Shown: positions 8,855 through 17,851, numbered from the stretch's first letter. The stretch is 36,442 bases of DNA from Ilumatobacteraceae bacterium (GCA_013213745.1 JABSQH010000039.1:1-36442), one strand, 5' to 3'. The notes: a model not told the origin generated them from the sequence alone. Program-made: numbers and translations.

Positions 8855-8863
8855 TATTTGCAA
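8835..8863 (-). promoter_or_regulatory. Leaderless promoter of the haloalkane dehalogenase
   Basis: On the minus strand TTGCAA (8858-8863) and TAACGT (8835-8840) are separated by exactly 17 bases, and the ATG begins six bases after the -10. The first transcribed base is therefore predicted to be the A of the start codon. No ribosome-binding sequence is present, which agrees with a leaderless message. Confidence 0.65.
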
Positions 8864-8898
8864 CCGTTCCTCACCGAGCGCTGCTGATCCGACACGCC

Positions 8899-9504
8899 AT
8901 GGCACGACCTCCCAAGTTCGACGACGCCGAGATCCTCGATCGCGCGATGGCGATCCTGTGGGAGCGCGGCTGGACCCAGACGTCGATCCGCGACCTTGAG
9001 GAGGCGCTCGACATCAAAGCGCCGTCGATCTATCGGCGATTCGGGACGAAGGAAGGCCTCGGCGCAGCGGTGGTCGACCACTACATCGATAGCGTCGTGC
9101 AGGGCCGCGTCGACCGGTATCTGTCGGGCGAGGGTGACCCGATCGACAACCTCACGAGGTTTTTCGACAGCTCCGTCACGAGTTCAGGCGACAATGGCCG
9201 CCTGTGGGGATGCCTGCTCACGACGACCGCTCTCGATCTGGGCGGCGACGACACGGCGCTGTCCGAGGCGCGCCAGCGCGGCTACGAGGTGATCGAGGAG
9301 GGAATGCGCGCAGAGGTGGAGCGCGCCGATGAACTCAACCGTCTTGCCGCAGGGACGACGTCGGACGATGCAACGGCGACCCTCGCCCTGGCCATGCAAG
9401 GGTTGATGGCCCTCGCCCGCAGCGGCGCGCCGTCGTCGGATCTTCGCCGCCGAGCGCGCGCCGCCGTCGCCACGGTGGCTGCGCCGAGACCGGGCGACGC
9501 CTGA
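8899..9504 (+). CDS. TetR-family transcriptional regulator, divergent to dehalogenase
   Basis: A 201-residue regulator with an N-terminal helix-turn-helix domain (about 9-55; the TSIRDLEEALDIKAPSIYRRFGTKEGL segment is the TetR recognition region) and a C-terminal ligand domain with WGCLLTTTALDLGGDD. It is transcribed away from the dehalogenase gene across a 70-base gap containing the palindromic operator, which is the usual arrangement of an autoregulating repressor controlling its neighbour. The inducer is unknown and could be a haloalkane or its product. The start ATG is followed by ARPPKFDD, a standard TetR opening; no good ribosome site is seen. A long hairpin follows the stop. Confidence 0.9.
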   Translation: MARPPKFDDAEILDRAMAILWERGWTQTSIRDLEEALDIKAPSIYRRFGTKEGLGAAVVDHYIDSVVQGRVDRYLSGEGDPIDNLTRFFDSSVTSSGDNGRLWGCLLTTTALDLGGDDTALSEARQRGYEVIEEGMRAEVERADELNRLAAGTTSDDATATLALAMQGLMALARSGAPSSDLRRRARAAVATVAAPRPGDA

Positions 9505-9513
9505 ACGATGCCG

Positions 9514-9554
9514 CGGTGAGCGAAGCGGCCCCCGGTGGGCCCTCTCGCTCACCG
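9514..9554. terminator. Long hairpin between tetR and rnpB
   Basis: Ten paired bases (CGGTGAGCGA with TCGCTCACCG) enclose a second GGCCC/GGGCC stem. It lies ten bases after the tetR stop and could end both tetR and the converging rnpB transcript. There is no T-tract on either side, as is common in GC-rich actinobacteria, so the terminator role is inferred. Confidence 0.45.
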
Positions 9555-9645
9555 GTAGAGGCCATTTTGGCCGCCACGACCTCCTCGGCGGTGCAAGTGA
9601 GGTCGCAGCCATCTCGCTGAATCGCTCGGTCACAGGTCTGGGTGT

Positions 9646-10013
<368 letters not shown>

Positions 10014-10020
10014 GACGGGC

Positions 10021-10026
10021 ACGTTA
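10021..10026 (-). promoter_or_regulatory. -10 box of rnpB
   Basis: TAACGT on the minus strand is seven bases upstream of the P1 helix. Because the RNA end is fixed by structure, it gives an independent reference for -10 sequences in this genome; the same hexamer precedes the dehalogenase ATG. No convincing -35 box was seen. Confidence 0.5.
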
Positions 10027-10108
10027 TCTCAGCGGTTCGCCGGGGCGGTCGGAGCGGCCGGTTGTGGCCGCCGATGGGGCACAGCGCCAGCTGTGAGATG
10101 ATCCGAGT

Positions 10109-11065
10109 ATGCGTGCTGAGCAGGCCGTCGACCCGCTGACGTACGAGCGCATCGATCTCGGCGATGTCGAGCTCGACGTGGCGATCGTCAACCGGGGCGG
10201 CCTGCGCGGATTGGCTCTGTTGGTGCACGGGTTTCCCGAGTCCGCGTTCTCGTGGCGCTACCAGATCGACGCGCTCGCCGACGCCGGGTACGAGGTGTGG
10301 GCGCCCAACACTCGCGGCTACGTCGGCTCGTCGAAGCCGCCGAAGGTGAAGAACTACTCGATGGATCGCCTCCTCGGCGATCTCGGCGCGCTGATCGACC
10401 GGTCGGGTCGCGACGCGGTGACGCTCGTCGGGCACGACTGGGGCGCCGCCCAGGCCTGGGCGTTCGCCATGCGCAGGGTGCGGCCGCTGGAGCGACTGGT
10501 GATCATGAACGTGCCGCATCCAGCCTGCATGATGCGCGAGCTCCGCAAGCCTCGTCAGCTGGCGCGGTCGTGGTACGTCTTTTTCTTCCAGATCCCGTGG
10601 TTGCCCGAACGTGTCCTGACCGCACGGCGTGCTGCGGCGACGGCCAAGGCGTTCACCGACGTGGCCGAGGACGAGTCGCGCTTCCCGCCCGAGGTGATCG
10701 ACGTGTACCGCGACGGGTGGTTGCAGCCGGATGCGATGCGTTCGATGATCAACTACTACCGGTCGGCCCTCCGCGGCGCCCGTGCGGAACGGCGTCGCGG
10801 ATTCCCCGTGATCGAGGTGCCGACGCTGCTGGTGTGGGGCCTCGCCGACCAAGCCCTAGGTCGAGAGACGACCGACGGCACCAGCGACTACGTCGACGAT
10901 CTGACGGTGAGGTACCTCCCCGGCGTGTCGCACTGGGTGCAACAGGAAGCACCCGAGACGGTCAACGAAATGCTGCTGACATGGCTCGACGGCCGTGATC
11001 CACCTGCGGCGATCGACATCGTCACCGAACGCATCGCCGATCCAGCGCTCGACGCACCGACGTGA
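10109..11065 (+). CDS. Epoxide hydrolase-like alpha/beta hydrolase
   Basis: A 318-residue alpha/beta hydrolase with the hallmarks of epoxide hydrolases. The oxyanion loop is HGFPES (40-45), the nucleophile D110 is in GHDWGAA, the likely acid is D247 in WGLADQALG, and the base is H275 in SHWVQQEAP. Y156 in the cap segment WYVFFFQIPWLPE is a candidate epoxide-activating tyrosine. The family opens epoxides to diols through an aspartyl ester; fluoroacetate dehalogenases share much of this pattern, but the YVFFFQ cap favours an epoxide hydrolase. It is a single gene that converges on the ferritin-like genes. GATGAT lies six bases before the ATG, so it too may be leaderless. Confidence 0.85.
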   Translation: MRAEQAVDPLTYERIDLGDVELDVAIVNRGGLRGLALLVHGFPESAFSWRYQIDALADAGYEVWAPNTRGYVGSSKPPKVKNYSMDRLLGDLGALIDRSGRDAVTLVGHDWGAAQAWAFAMRRVRPLERLVIMNVPHPACMMRELRKPRQLARSWYVFFFQIPWLPERVLTARRAAATAKAFTDVAEDESRFPPEVIDVYRDGWLQPDAMRSMINYYRSALRGARAERRRGFPVIEVPTLLVWGLADQALGRETTDGTSDYVDDLTVRYLPGVSHWVQQEAPETVNEMLLTWLDGRDPPAAIDIVTERIADPALDAPT

Positions 11066-11080
11066 ACACGCCAGCGAGCG

Positions 11081-11887
11081 TCAGCAGGTCGGTTCGAGCT
11101 CGTTGTAGATGTAGGAGTTGAGGCTCGGCGTCTGCACCACGAAGGTCTGGCGCACGCCGTTCTCGTCTTGTGCGCCGATCACGATTTCGATCTGGGCCAC
11201 CGAGCCGAACTGGCTGTTGATGGCGTACTGCAGCGGCACTCCGGACTCGTCGATGCCAGACTCTTCGCCGAACAGCTCGGGGCTGTAGTAGCCGTCGGGG
11301 CCCTCATTGGAGATGATCCACACCGCCGACTGGCGAGCCATCAACTTGCCCGCCTCGATCATCGGCTGGCGCTCCTCCACCAGGGTCAGCTGGCCGCTCA
11401 TCTCCTGGTAGGTGCCACCGGCGAGGTTCTCCATCGTCGCGACGATGTTGAATGCGTCGCGCAATTGGTTGTCGCTGGTGGCGACCACCTCGAGCATCGG
11501 CTCGACAGTGCGCTGGACCATCCACGGATTGGCGCACGGCCACACCTCGCCGCCCGCCGCACTCGTGGTCAGCTCGTCGAACTCGTCGCGCGTCGATTCG
11601 TGACCGTTGATCAGCACCTGCAGCAGCTCGGCTTGGTCTTCGTCGAACACGTCGAGCTCGAGAAACGCCTCGTACAGGTCGATGATGGTCGTCTCGAACG
11701 ACGAGGCCGTGCGCAGCAGCACGGCATCGTCGACGGAGTAGTTGGGCGGATCGGTGACGGCGGGAAGAAAGCCCACGCGTCCGGGCACGGCGGCTTCGTC
11801 GGCTCCGCCACACGCGGCGACGACTGCCCCAGCACCAACTGCGAGACCGCCGAGGCGGAGTGCGTTGCGGCGATCGATCGCGGTCAC
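11081..11887 (-). CDS. Exported ferritin-like lipoprotein
   Basis: A 268-residue predicted lipoprotein. The N-terminus has a twin-arginine pair (R6-R7), a short hydrophobic stretch and a lipobox VAAC with C26 as the lipidation site, so it is probably Tat-exported and anchored outside the membrane. The rest looks like a four-helix ferritin-like bundle (FETTIIDLYEAFLEL, NGHESTRDEFDEL, ATMENLAGGTYQEM), with Glu and His at some metal-ligand positions. The GTG start overlaps the stop of the preceding ferritin-like gene (GTGA), so the two are translated together and may form a mixed complex. A true iron function is not shown; metal ligands look incomplete. Confidence 0.7.
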   Translation of the reverse strand: MTAIDRRNALRLGGLAVGAGAVVAACGGADEAAVPGRVGFLPAVTDPPNYSVDDAVLLRTASSFETTIIDLYEAFLELDVFDEDQAELLQVLINGHESTRDEFDELTTSAAGGEVWPCANPWMVQRTVEPMLEVVATSDNQLRDAFNIVATMENLAGGTYQEMSGQLTLVEERQPMIEAGKLMARQSAVWIISNEGPDGYYSPELFGEESGIDESGVPLQYAINSQFGSVAQIEIVIGAQDENGVRQTFVVQTPSLNSYIYNELEPTC

Positions 11888-12486
11888 GACGACGCCTCCC
11901 CGCTCAGTTCGAGCGCTGCGGCATCGGGTGTGAGCGCTCCTTCGAGAGAGTCGCCGGCGATGCTCGCCGTCACGACGCCGGCACGGGCCTCGACCATCAC
12001 TACTGAGGCCGTGAAGGTGATGGCGTTCTCCGCTTCGTAGAGGGCCATCAGCTCGGTATGTGTCGCCGCAGCTGTGTTCTCCAGGCTGTTCGCCGCACGA
12101 GCCCAGGCCTCGACGTCGGTGGTGTCGAAGTCGGCCTCGAACTGGTCGAACACCTCTTGGTTCGGTGTGTCCGCCGAGAGCCCGGCGATGCCGGCGATGC
12201 CCTTGGCGTAGGCGTTGTGGTTCGACGCCAAGAGCTCGATGAGCTGCGACACGTCGTCGGAAATGCCGGCCGCGAGGGTCGTTTCATACAGGTCGCGGGC
12301 GGCCAGCTCGAGCTCCATCGCTTGGCGTAGCAGGGCGGTGTCGGCGGCCGTCGGGCTGAACGGGGGAGCGGCGGCGACCGGTCGGGCGGTGCTCAGCGCA
12401 GCGATCGCGGCGGCTACACCAGCGGCACCTGCGGTGCCGAACAGGGCACGCCGCGACGACGTCGGCTCGGCGCTGTCGAGACTCAC
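11884..12486 (-). CDS. Tat-exported ferritin-like protein
   Basis: A 200-residue secreted protein. It starts at a GTG eight bases after AAAGGA, which decides the start over longer in-frame readings. A twin-arginine signal (R12-R13, then a hydrophobic stretch and a likely AAA cleavage site near residue 40) precedes a ferritin-like helical domain (MELELAARDLYETTL, SNHNAYAKGI, SLENTAAATHTELM). It is first in a two-gene operon with the ferritin-like lipoprotein. Related ferritin-like proteins occur widely in actinobacteria and some are linked to desiccation or stress; the role here is unknown. Only part of the usual Glu/His metal ligand set is visible. Confidence 0.7.
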   Translation of the reverse strand: MSLDSAEPTSSRRALFGTAGAAGVAAAIAALSTARPVAAAPPFSPTAADTALLRQAMELELAARDLYETTLAAGISDDVSQLIELLASNHNAYAKGIAGIAGLSADTPNQEVFDQFEADFDTTDVEAWARAANSLENTAAATHTELMALYEAENAITFTASVVMVEARAGVVTASIAGDSLEGALTPDAAALELSGEASS

Positions 12487-12547
12487 GTGGAGGGTCCTTT
12501 CGGGGTCATTGGGCCACCAGACTTCCCGCTCGGGAGGGGGCGGAGCA

Positions 12548-12553
12548 ATTCTA
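12548..12553 (-). promoter_or_regulatory. Likely -10 box of the ferritin-like pair
   Basis: TAGAAT on the minus strand lies about 60 bases upstream of the GTG start at 12486, leaving a leader that includes a proper ribosome site. Its position between the kinase stop and the ferritin-like pair suggests a separate promoter. No strong -35 was recognised. Confidence 0.4.
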
Positions 12554-12626
12554 GATGCCGACAGCCACCGCGAAGGTGATCGATCGAGACGGCGATCAGG
12601 CGTTCCATCGTCCACCAATGCAGCGT

Positions 12627-14096
12627 CTACATGTCCAGCGCTGAGAGGTCTGGAAGCCATTCTCGGCTGCGCTCGATTGCGTCGGCCCAGCGAGCACGCG
12701 TTGTGGCCGTGGCCGAGGTTGGCGACGGTTCGACGCGGGTTGCTGGGCGCCACAGTTCGTCGGCGTCGCTGATGCTCGACCACGTGCCGATCGCCCGACC
12801 CGCCATGAACGCTGCACCGCGCGTCGTCGCTTCGACGACGGGCGACACCTCGACCGGGCGGTCGACGGCGTCGGCGAGCGCCTGGACGAAGGTCGGGTTC
12901 TGGCTCATGCCGCCGTCGATGCGGATCTCGTGGGCCGAGACGCCTGTGTCGGTCGTCGCCGCCTCGAACAGGTCGGCGCCGCGATGAGCGACCCCTTCCA
13001 GCACGGCGCGGACAACGTGCGTGCGTTCGGTGCCGCGGGTCACTCCGAGCAGGGTGCCGCGCGCCCCGTAGTCCCAATGCGGCGTGCCGAGCCCAAGCAA
13101 CGCAGGGACGTAGAGCACCCCGTCGGTATCGCCACACATGGCGGCGACGTCGTGGCTGGCAGCTGGCGAGTCGATGATCCCGAGGTCGTCGCGCAGCCAC
13201 TCGACGTTCGTACCCGCAGACAGCATGATTCCCTCGACGCCCCACTGTGGAGCATCGTCAATCGTCCACAGCACCAGCGGATACGTGCCCCCGGGGTTGC
13301 GGCGGCCGGTCGCTGGAGCCGACCCGTCGGAACACATGTCGAGCATTCCGCCGCTGCCGAAAGTGATCTTGACCCTTCCCGGACGAACGCAGCCTTGGCC
13401 GATCGTCGAGGCCGACTGATCGCCGAGCACCGCAGCGATCGGCGGTGCCCCGGTGAGCGCGGTGGCAGGTCCGAGCACTGCCGACGAGTCGACCACCGTC
13501 GGGAGGATCGACGCTGGGATGGACAGCGCATCGAGGACTTCCTCGTTCCACCCCGACCCATCGACGCGGCGCAGACCGGTCATCGTCGCCGACGAATTGC
13601 CCTGATCACTGACGTGCAACGCACCCTTCGAGAGCGACCAGACCACCCAACTGTCGACCGTGCCTGCGCAGATGTCTCGGCCCTCGAGGCCGGCCGTGTT
13701 CGCCAGCAGCCACGACAACTTGGTTGCGGTCTGGTTCGGCGCCAGCGTCCAGCCGTGTTGGGCGTTGGCGATGAGACAGTCCCCGACCGTGCGGAGGTCC
13801 TGCCAGCCCAACCCGTGACCGATCGGCTCGCCGGTGGAGCGATCCCAGATCATGGCGCTGGCACGTTGCGTCGTGACGCCGACTGCGTCGATGGAGGTCG
13901 GCGAACGCTCGATCACCTGGTTGGCCGCGTCGATGAGTGTCGATGCCATCGCTGCGGGGTCGAACTCGACCAGTCCAGGCGCAGGGTTCTCGGGTGGGCA
14001 CGGGCGGTACTCGATATCGACGATGTCGAGCGCGTCGTTGACGCGAGCCGCCCGTAACCCGGTGGTGCCGACATCGATCACGAGCAGGTTGGTCAT
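12627..14096 (-). CDS. FGGY-family carbohydrate kinase, divergent from glycerol kinase
   Basis: A 489-residue sugar/polyol kinase with the FGGY ATPase fold (DVGTTG at 9-13, GDQSAS at 225-230, a late GGMSQNP motif). It resembles glycerol kinase, but glycerol contacts are altered. The R and W positions are kept (R78, W98) and so is the catalytic D226, while the glutamate that binds glycerol is A79 (TQRAS in place of NQRET) and the tyrosine is N121 (APNQTATK in place of DPYFTGTK). A canonical glpK lies elsewhere in the window, so this one probably phosphorylates another polyol or sugar. A GAGGAG site sits seven bases before the ATG. It is last in the glpD operon. Confidence 0.8.
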   Translation of the reverse strand: MTNLLVIDVGTTGLRAARVNDALDIVDIEYRPCPPENPAPGLVEFDPAAMASTLIDAANQVIERSPTSIDAVGVTTQRASAMIWDRSTGEPIGHGLGWQDLRTVGDCLIANAQHGWTLAPNQTATKLSWLLANTAGLEGRDICAGTVDSWVVWSLSKGALHVSDQGNSSATMTGLRRVDGSGWNEEVLDALSIPASILPTVVDSSAVLGPATALTGAPPIAAVLGDQSASTIGQGCVRPGRVKITFGSGGMLDMCSDGSAPATGRRNPGGTYPLVLWTIDDAPQWGVEGIMLSAGTNVEWLRDDLGIIDSPAASHDVAAMCGDTDGVLYVPALLGLGTPHWDYGARGTLLGVTRGTERTHVVRAVLEGVAHRGADLFEAATTDTGVSAHEIRIDGGMSQNPTFVQALADAVDRPVEVSPVVEATTRGAAFMAGRAIGTWSSISDADELWRPATRVEPSPTSATATTRARWADAIERSREWLPDLSALDM

Positions 14097-14117
14097 CGCA
14101 CACTCCTCATGTCGACC

Positions 14118-14573
14118 TCACATTCCACCGGGATGGGCGCGACTCGAGGGTCGGATGCCCTTCGATTGCAGTCGACTACCCAAGAAACCGCCGACGAGCC
14201 CAGCGCCGAGCACGAGCGTCAGGGTGAAGAACACGCCAAACCAGTTCACGTCGCCGCCGGCGATCAGCTGGATCACGATGAACACGGCCTGCGCGGCGGC
14301 GTACGTGCCAGTGGCGGTGAGCAGCCCGTGGCTCAGAGGTGTGCCACAGCGCTGAATCCACGCTGCGCAACCGGCACCGATGACGAAACCACCGAATGCC
14401 GCGAAGAAGAACGCAGCCTGCACCCCAGCCTCGTCGGAGTCGACGATCGCCGCGATCACAGTGAGTGGTACTGCGAGCACCAAAGAAATGATCGCTCCGG
14501 CGCGGATTGCCGGCGGGTCCCAGCGGCCTGGGAGCACGGCGTCGATCTTGGCAAGGCGCTCTTCGTCACTCAT
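14118..14573 (-). CDS. Small integral membrane protein in the glpD operon
   Basis: A 151-residue protein with about four hydrophobic segments (starting AIISLVLAVPLTVIAAIV and AAFFFAAFGGFVIGAGCAAW) after a short N-terminal acidic helix (MSDEERLAKIDAVLPGRW). I do not recognise a family. It lies between the AGPS-like oxidase and the FGGY kinase, 21 bases before the kinase start, so it is probably co-transcribed. Four-helix proteins at such places can be permease accessories or simple membrane scaffolds; no function can be read from sequence. The ATG at 14573 is chosen over one six codons upstream because the homologous-looking acidic start follows it. Confidence 0.6.
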   Translation of the reverse strand: MSDEERLAKIDAVLPGRWDPPAIRAGAIISLVLAVPLTVIAAIVDSDEAGVQAAFFFAAFGGFVIGAGCAAWIQRCGTPLSHGLLTATGTYAAAQAVFIVIQLIAGGDVNWFGVFFTLTLVLGAGLVGGFLGSRLQSKGIRPSSRAHPGGM

Positions 14574-14625
14574 CGGTGTCGGCTGCAGCACGTGCGGGTC
14601 GCGGTGTGTGTCATCTGGATGCGGA

Positions 14626-16107
14626 TCACTGCGGCCAACGGGCGGTGTCTTTCCCTGTCGGGAGTCCCATTTTGCCTGGATTCAAGATGCCGCCGGGATC
14701 GAGTGCCTGCTTCACGCTGGCAAACACGTCGAGTCCCGCGCCAAGCGCCTCGGCCATGAAGCGGCCGCGGACGATTCCGACACCGTGGTGGTGTGAGAGG
14801 TTCCCCCCGTTGGCGAGCACGGCACGCTGGCCGGCATCCCAGAGGGCGCGATAGGTCGCGTCGATCTGCTCGGACGGCGGATCGGCAGCGAAAGTGAAGT
14901 AGATGCACGCGCCGTCGACGTAGCTGTGCGACAGATGGCACGAGGCCGAGCGAGCGTGCGGCACAGCCATCATCGCCGCGGTGGTGGCACGGAAGATCTC
15001 GGGAAGCGCCGACCATGGTGCGGCGATCTCCAACGTGTCGACCACGAACCCGCGGCGAGTCAACGCTTGCAGGGCGCTGGTGTCGTTGCGGTGCTCCATC
15101 CACGCGTCGACCGGCGCAGCGCCGACGTCGACTGCTGAGCTTGCCGCGCAGACCTCCTCGACGACCCGCATCGCAGCATCGACGACGACCGAGTCGCCCT
15201 CGTCGAGGACCAACAGCGTGCACGTCGATCCGTCGCCAACGTGACCGCGCGCCGATTCGACCGCGTCGTACAGCCGCAGCACTGCAGGTGTCGCTCCACG
15301 TCGAAGGATGAGGCGGCACGCTTCCAGGCCAGCTTCGAAGTCGCGGAACGTCCACGCCCCGCGGCGTTCGGCTGACGGCATCGGCCACGCCCGCAACCAC
15401 ACGTCGGTGATCACGCCGAGTGTGCCTTCTGAGCCCACGAACAGCTGCGTCAGATCGGGACCGGTCGCGGCGGCCGGCGCGCCTCCGGTAGTGATCACTC
15501 CGCCGTCGGCGAGCACGACTTCGAGTCCGCCGACGATCTGCTCGATCTTGCCGTATCTCGTGCTGTACTGACCAGCGCCGCGAGCTGCCACCCACCCGCC
15601 CACCGTGGCCAGATCGAAGCTCTGTGGGTAGTGGCCAACCGTCAAGCCGTAGTCGTGGCGCAGCTCGCGTTCGAGGTCAGGTCCGAACGTGCCCGGACGC
15701 ACCTCGACCACGCCGGAAGTCGCGTCGACGGACTCGACGCCCGCCAGTGCAGTGAGATCGAGCAGCACGCCGCCGGCGAGTGGGACGCTGCCGCCGACGA
15801 CGCCTGATCGCCCACCAGCGGGTGTCACGGCGACTCCGGCTCGGTTGCAGGAGCGCAGCACGTGGGCAACGCCGTCGGTGGTCGTCGGTCGCACGACCGC
15901 TGCGGCGCGCCTCGGGACCGCACCGTGCAGCGACCAATGCAACGCCAGCGGCCACCAGTCGCGACTGGCCTCGGCAGTGCCCTCTTCGTCGGTGACGACG
16001 TCACCCGCGTCGCGCAACGCATCGAGCAGGTCGTCGCTCAATGGCGCCGGAGCGTCGCCGAGGTGCGACGCGGTGCCGGTCAGCTCAATTGGTGACGACG
16101 GACGCAT
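14626..16107 (-). CDS. FAD-linked oxidase resembling alkylglycerone-phosphate synthase
   Basis: A 493-residue flavoprotein of the vanillyl-alcohol-oxidase/AGPS fold. An FAD-binding domain (about 60-235, with TPAGGRSGVVGG and VGSEGTLGVITDVWLR) precedes a substrate domain carrying SYVDGACIYFTF near 395 and SHHHGVG near 438. The HHH and the tyrosine of the GACIYF segment match residues used by alkyl-dihydroxyacetone-phosphate synthase to exchange an acyl for an alkyl chain. Some bacterial relatives are simple D-lactate or glycolate-type dehydrogenases. It starts inside the end of glpD (23-base overlap) with a GGAGA site, so it is tightly linked to glycerol-3-phosphate oxidation. An ether-lipid role is plausible but inferred. 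Confidence 0.75.
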   Translation of the reverse strand: MRPSSPIELTGTASHLGDAPAPLSDDLLDALRDAGDVVTDEEGTAEASRDWWPLALHWSLHGAVPRRAAAVVRPTTTDGVAHVLRSCNRAGVAVTPAGGRSGVVGGSVPLAGGVLLDLTALAGVESVDATSGVVEVRPGTFGPDLERELRHDYGLTVGHYPQSFDLATVGGWVAARGAGQYSTRYGKIEQIVGGLEVVLADGGVITTGGAPAAATGPDLTQLFVGSEGTLGVITDVWLRAWPMPSAERRGAWTFRDFEAGLEACRLILRRGATPAVLRLYDAVESARGHVGDGSTCTLLVLDEGDSVVVDAAMRVVEEVCAASSAVDVGAAPVDAWMEHRNDTSALQALTRRGFVVDTLEIAAPWSALPEIFRATTAAMMAVPHARSASCHLSHSYVDGACIYFTFAADPPSEQIDATYRALWDAGQRAVLANGGNLSHHHGVGIVRGRFMAEALGAGLDVFASVKQALDPGGILNPGKMGLPTGKDTARWPQ

Positions 16108-17851
16108 CGTTGCTCTCCATGTGTGCGGGCGGTCGCTGCGGCGCCGGCTGTCCGAGGACCGAGACCCACTCGTGCTCGCTCCACGCCCGGAAGTCGTCGA
16201 TCTGGGCAGTGCGCTGCGCCTCGTCCCACTGCAATTCGCCGGCCATCAGATCGGCGGCGACGGGAGCGGCGTCGAGGGCGGCGCAACGGTCGAACAACTG
16301 CAGCCGTGTGCGGCGACTGAGGACGTCGTGCAACGTCGTCGCCATCTCGGAGCGCACTGCGTAGACGACCTCGGCGCGCAGGTAGGGATAGCCCGGAACC
16401 AGGCGCTCACCGAGATCAGCGTGTGCGGCGATGAGCGCCCGTACATCATCGGTTCGCGCTCCGTACCGTGACCACAGATGGTGCTCGGTCGAGCCCCGCG
16501 GCGCGTTCGGAGGTCGGCTGCTCCCGGCGAGGCGGAGACCGACGGTTCGGCGACGCAGGTCGAGCCGCCGCCACCACCGTTCCGGTCGGCCAAGTCGTTG
16601 CATCACCACGTCGACCGTGTCTTCGGCCATCTCGCGATAGGTCGTGAGCTTGCCCCCGAGGATGCTGATGATGCCCGCTGCGCTCACGTCGATCGCGTGC
16701 CGTCTGGAGAGGTCGGCGGTTGTCGGGTTGCCCGACGAATCGGTTGGTCGATCCACCAACGGTCGGAGTCCGGACCACACCGCAGTGACGTCGTCGACCG
16801 TGACCTGACGGACGCGTTCGGTGTCGAGTGCATCGTTGAGCGCGGTGAGGACGTAGTCGACGTCGTCGGTGGTCACCGGTGGATCGTCGAGCGGGCCGTC
16901 GTAGTCGGTGTCGGTCGTGCCGATGTACACGTGGCTGAACGTTCCGTCCGGGTACTCGCCCCACGGCACGAGGAACAGGCTGCGTTTGTCGCGCCGCACG
17001 GGGATGATCACGGCGACGTCGACACGCACGAGCTCCCACGGCACCGTCAGATGGACGCCTTTGGCCGGCCGAATCACTGCGGTCGGGGGAGCATCGTCGT
17101 CCGTGCCGATCGTATCGGCCCACACGCCCGTGGCATTGACCACCGCACGCGTCGGAACGGTGACTGATTCACCATCGATGTCGAGCGTCACGTCGAAGCC
17201 GTCGCTGCGGCGTTCGACGTTGCGCACGGCACAACGGTTGAGCACGGTCGCACCGTGGTCTGCAGCGGTCTGGGCGATCGCCAGGGTCAGACGGGCGTCG
17301 TCGGCGCTGGCGTCGTAGTAGAGGAAGCCGCCCGAGAGTCGCTCCAAGGTGGTCGTCGGGAAGTGGTCGGCGGCCTGTTGTGCGTTGAGACGGCGATGCA
17401 GCTTGCCGATGCGCCACCCTCCGGTGAGGTCGTACATCCACAGCGCCGAGTTCAACGCCTTGGCGAGCTTCTTCGACACCACGCCGTCGCGTGTCATCAC
17501 GGGGATGAGGAACGGGAGCGTGTCGACGAGATGCCGTGCGTTGCGCCGGAGGCGCTGGCGTTCGCGCAGTGCCTCGTACACCAGCCGTACGTCGCCAGCC
17601 TGCAGATATCGCAGTCCGCCGTGGACCATCTTCGAACTCTTCGACGACGTTCCCGAGGCGAAGTCGTCGCGCTCGACGAGGGCCGTGCGGAGACCGCGAT
17701 GGGCGGCGTCGAGGGCGGTTCCGGCACCGGTGATGCCAGCCCCGATCACCAGCACGTCGAATGGTGCGGCGCGGCCGTGCGCGGTCGCCCGCAGGTCGTC
17801 TGCCATTGCGCTCCGCTCGAAGGGCGTGGCCGTGACGTCGGTGCTCGGCAT
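16085..17851 (-). CDS. glpD: Glycerol-3-phosphate dehydrogenase, FAD-dependent
   Basis: Oxidises glycerol-3-phosphate to dihydroxyacetone phosphate at the membrane, passing electrons to quinone. The 588-residue protein has the FAD dinucleotide fold (VIGAGITGAG, glycines at 37, 39 and 42), the family segment SSKSSKMVHGGLRYLQ (69-84) and the C-terminal helical domain beginning near SRYGARTDDVRAL. The ATG at 17851 lies eight bases after TAACAT and has no ribosome site, so it may be leaderless; an alternative ATG at 17806 follows CGGAG and would remove 15 residues. It heads an operon with the AGPS-like oxidase, a membrane protein and an FGGY kinase, and is divergent from a GlpC-like Fe-S gene. 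Confidence 0.9.
   Translation of the reverse strand: MPSTDVTATPFERSAMADDLRATAHGRAAPFDVLVIGAGITGAGTALDAAHRGLRTALVERDDFASGTSSKSSKMVHGGLRYLQAGDVRLVYEALRERQRLRRNARHLVDTLPFLIPVMTRDGVVSKKLAKALNSALWMYDLTGGWRIGKLHRRLNAQQAADHFPTTTLERLSGGFLYYDASADDARLTLAIAQTAADHGATVLNRCAVRNVERRSDGFDVTLDIDGESVTVPTRAVVNATGVWADTIGTDDDAPPTAVIRPAKGVHLTVPWELVRVDVAVIIPVRRDKRSLFLVPWGEYPDGTFSHVYIGTTDTDYDGPLDDPPVTTDDVDYVLTALNDALDTERVRQVTVDDVTAVWSGLRPLVDRPTDSSGNPTTADLSRRHAIDVSAAGIISILGGKLTTYREMAEDTVDVVMQRLGRPERWWRRLDLRRRTVGLRLAGSSRPPNAPRGSTEHHLWSRYGARTDDVRALIAAHADLGERLVPGYPYLRAEVVYAVRSEMATTLHDVLSRRTRLQLFDRCAALDAAPVAADLMAGELQWDEAQRTAQIDDFRAWSEHEWVSVLGQPAPQRPPAHMESNDASVVTN

Noticed and set aside
12930-14057. Plus-strand open frame of 375 codons opposite the FGGY kinase
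   Set aside because: The kinase on the minus strand explains the region fully; the antisense frame is low-complexity Arg/Asp-rich and has no start signal.
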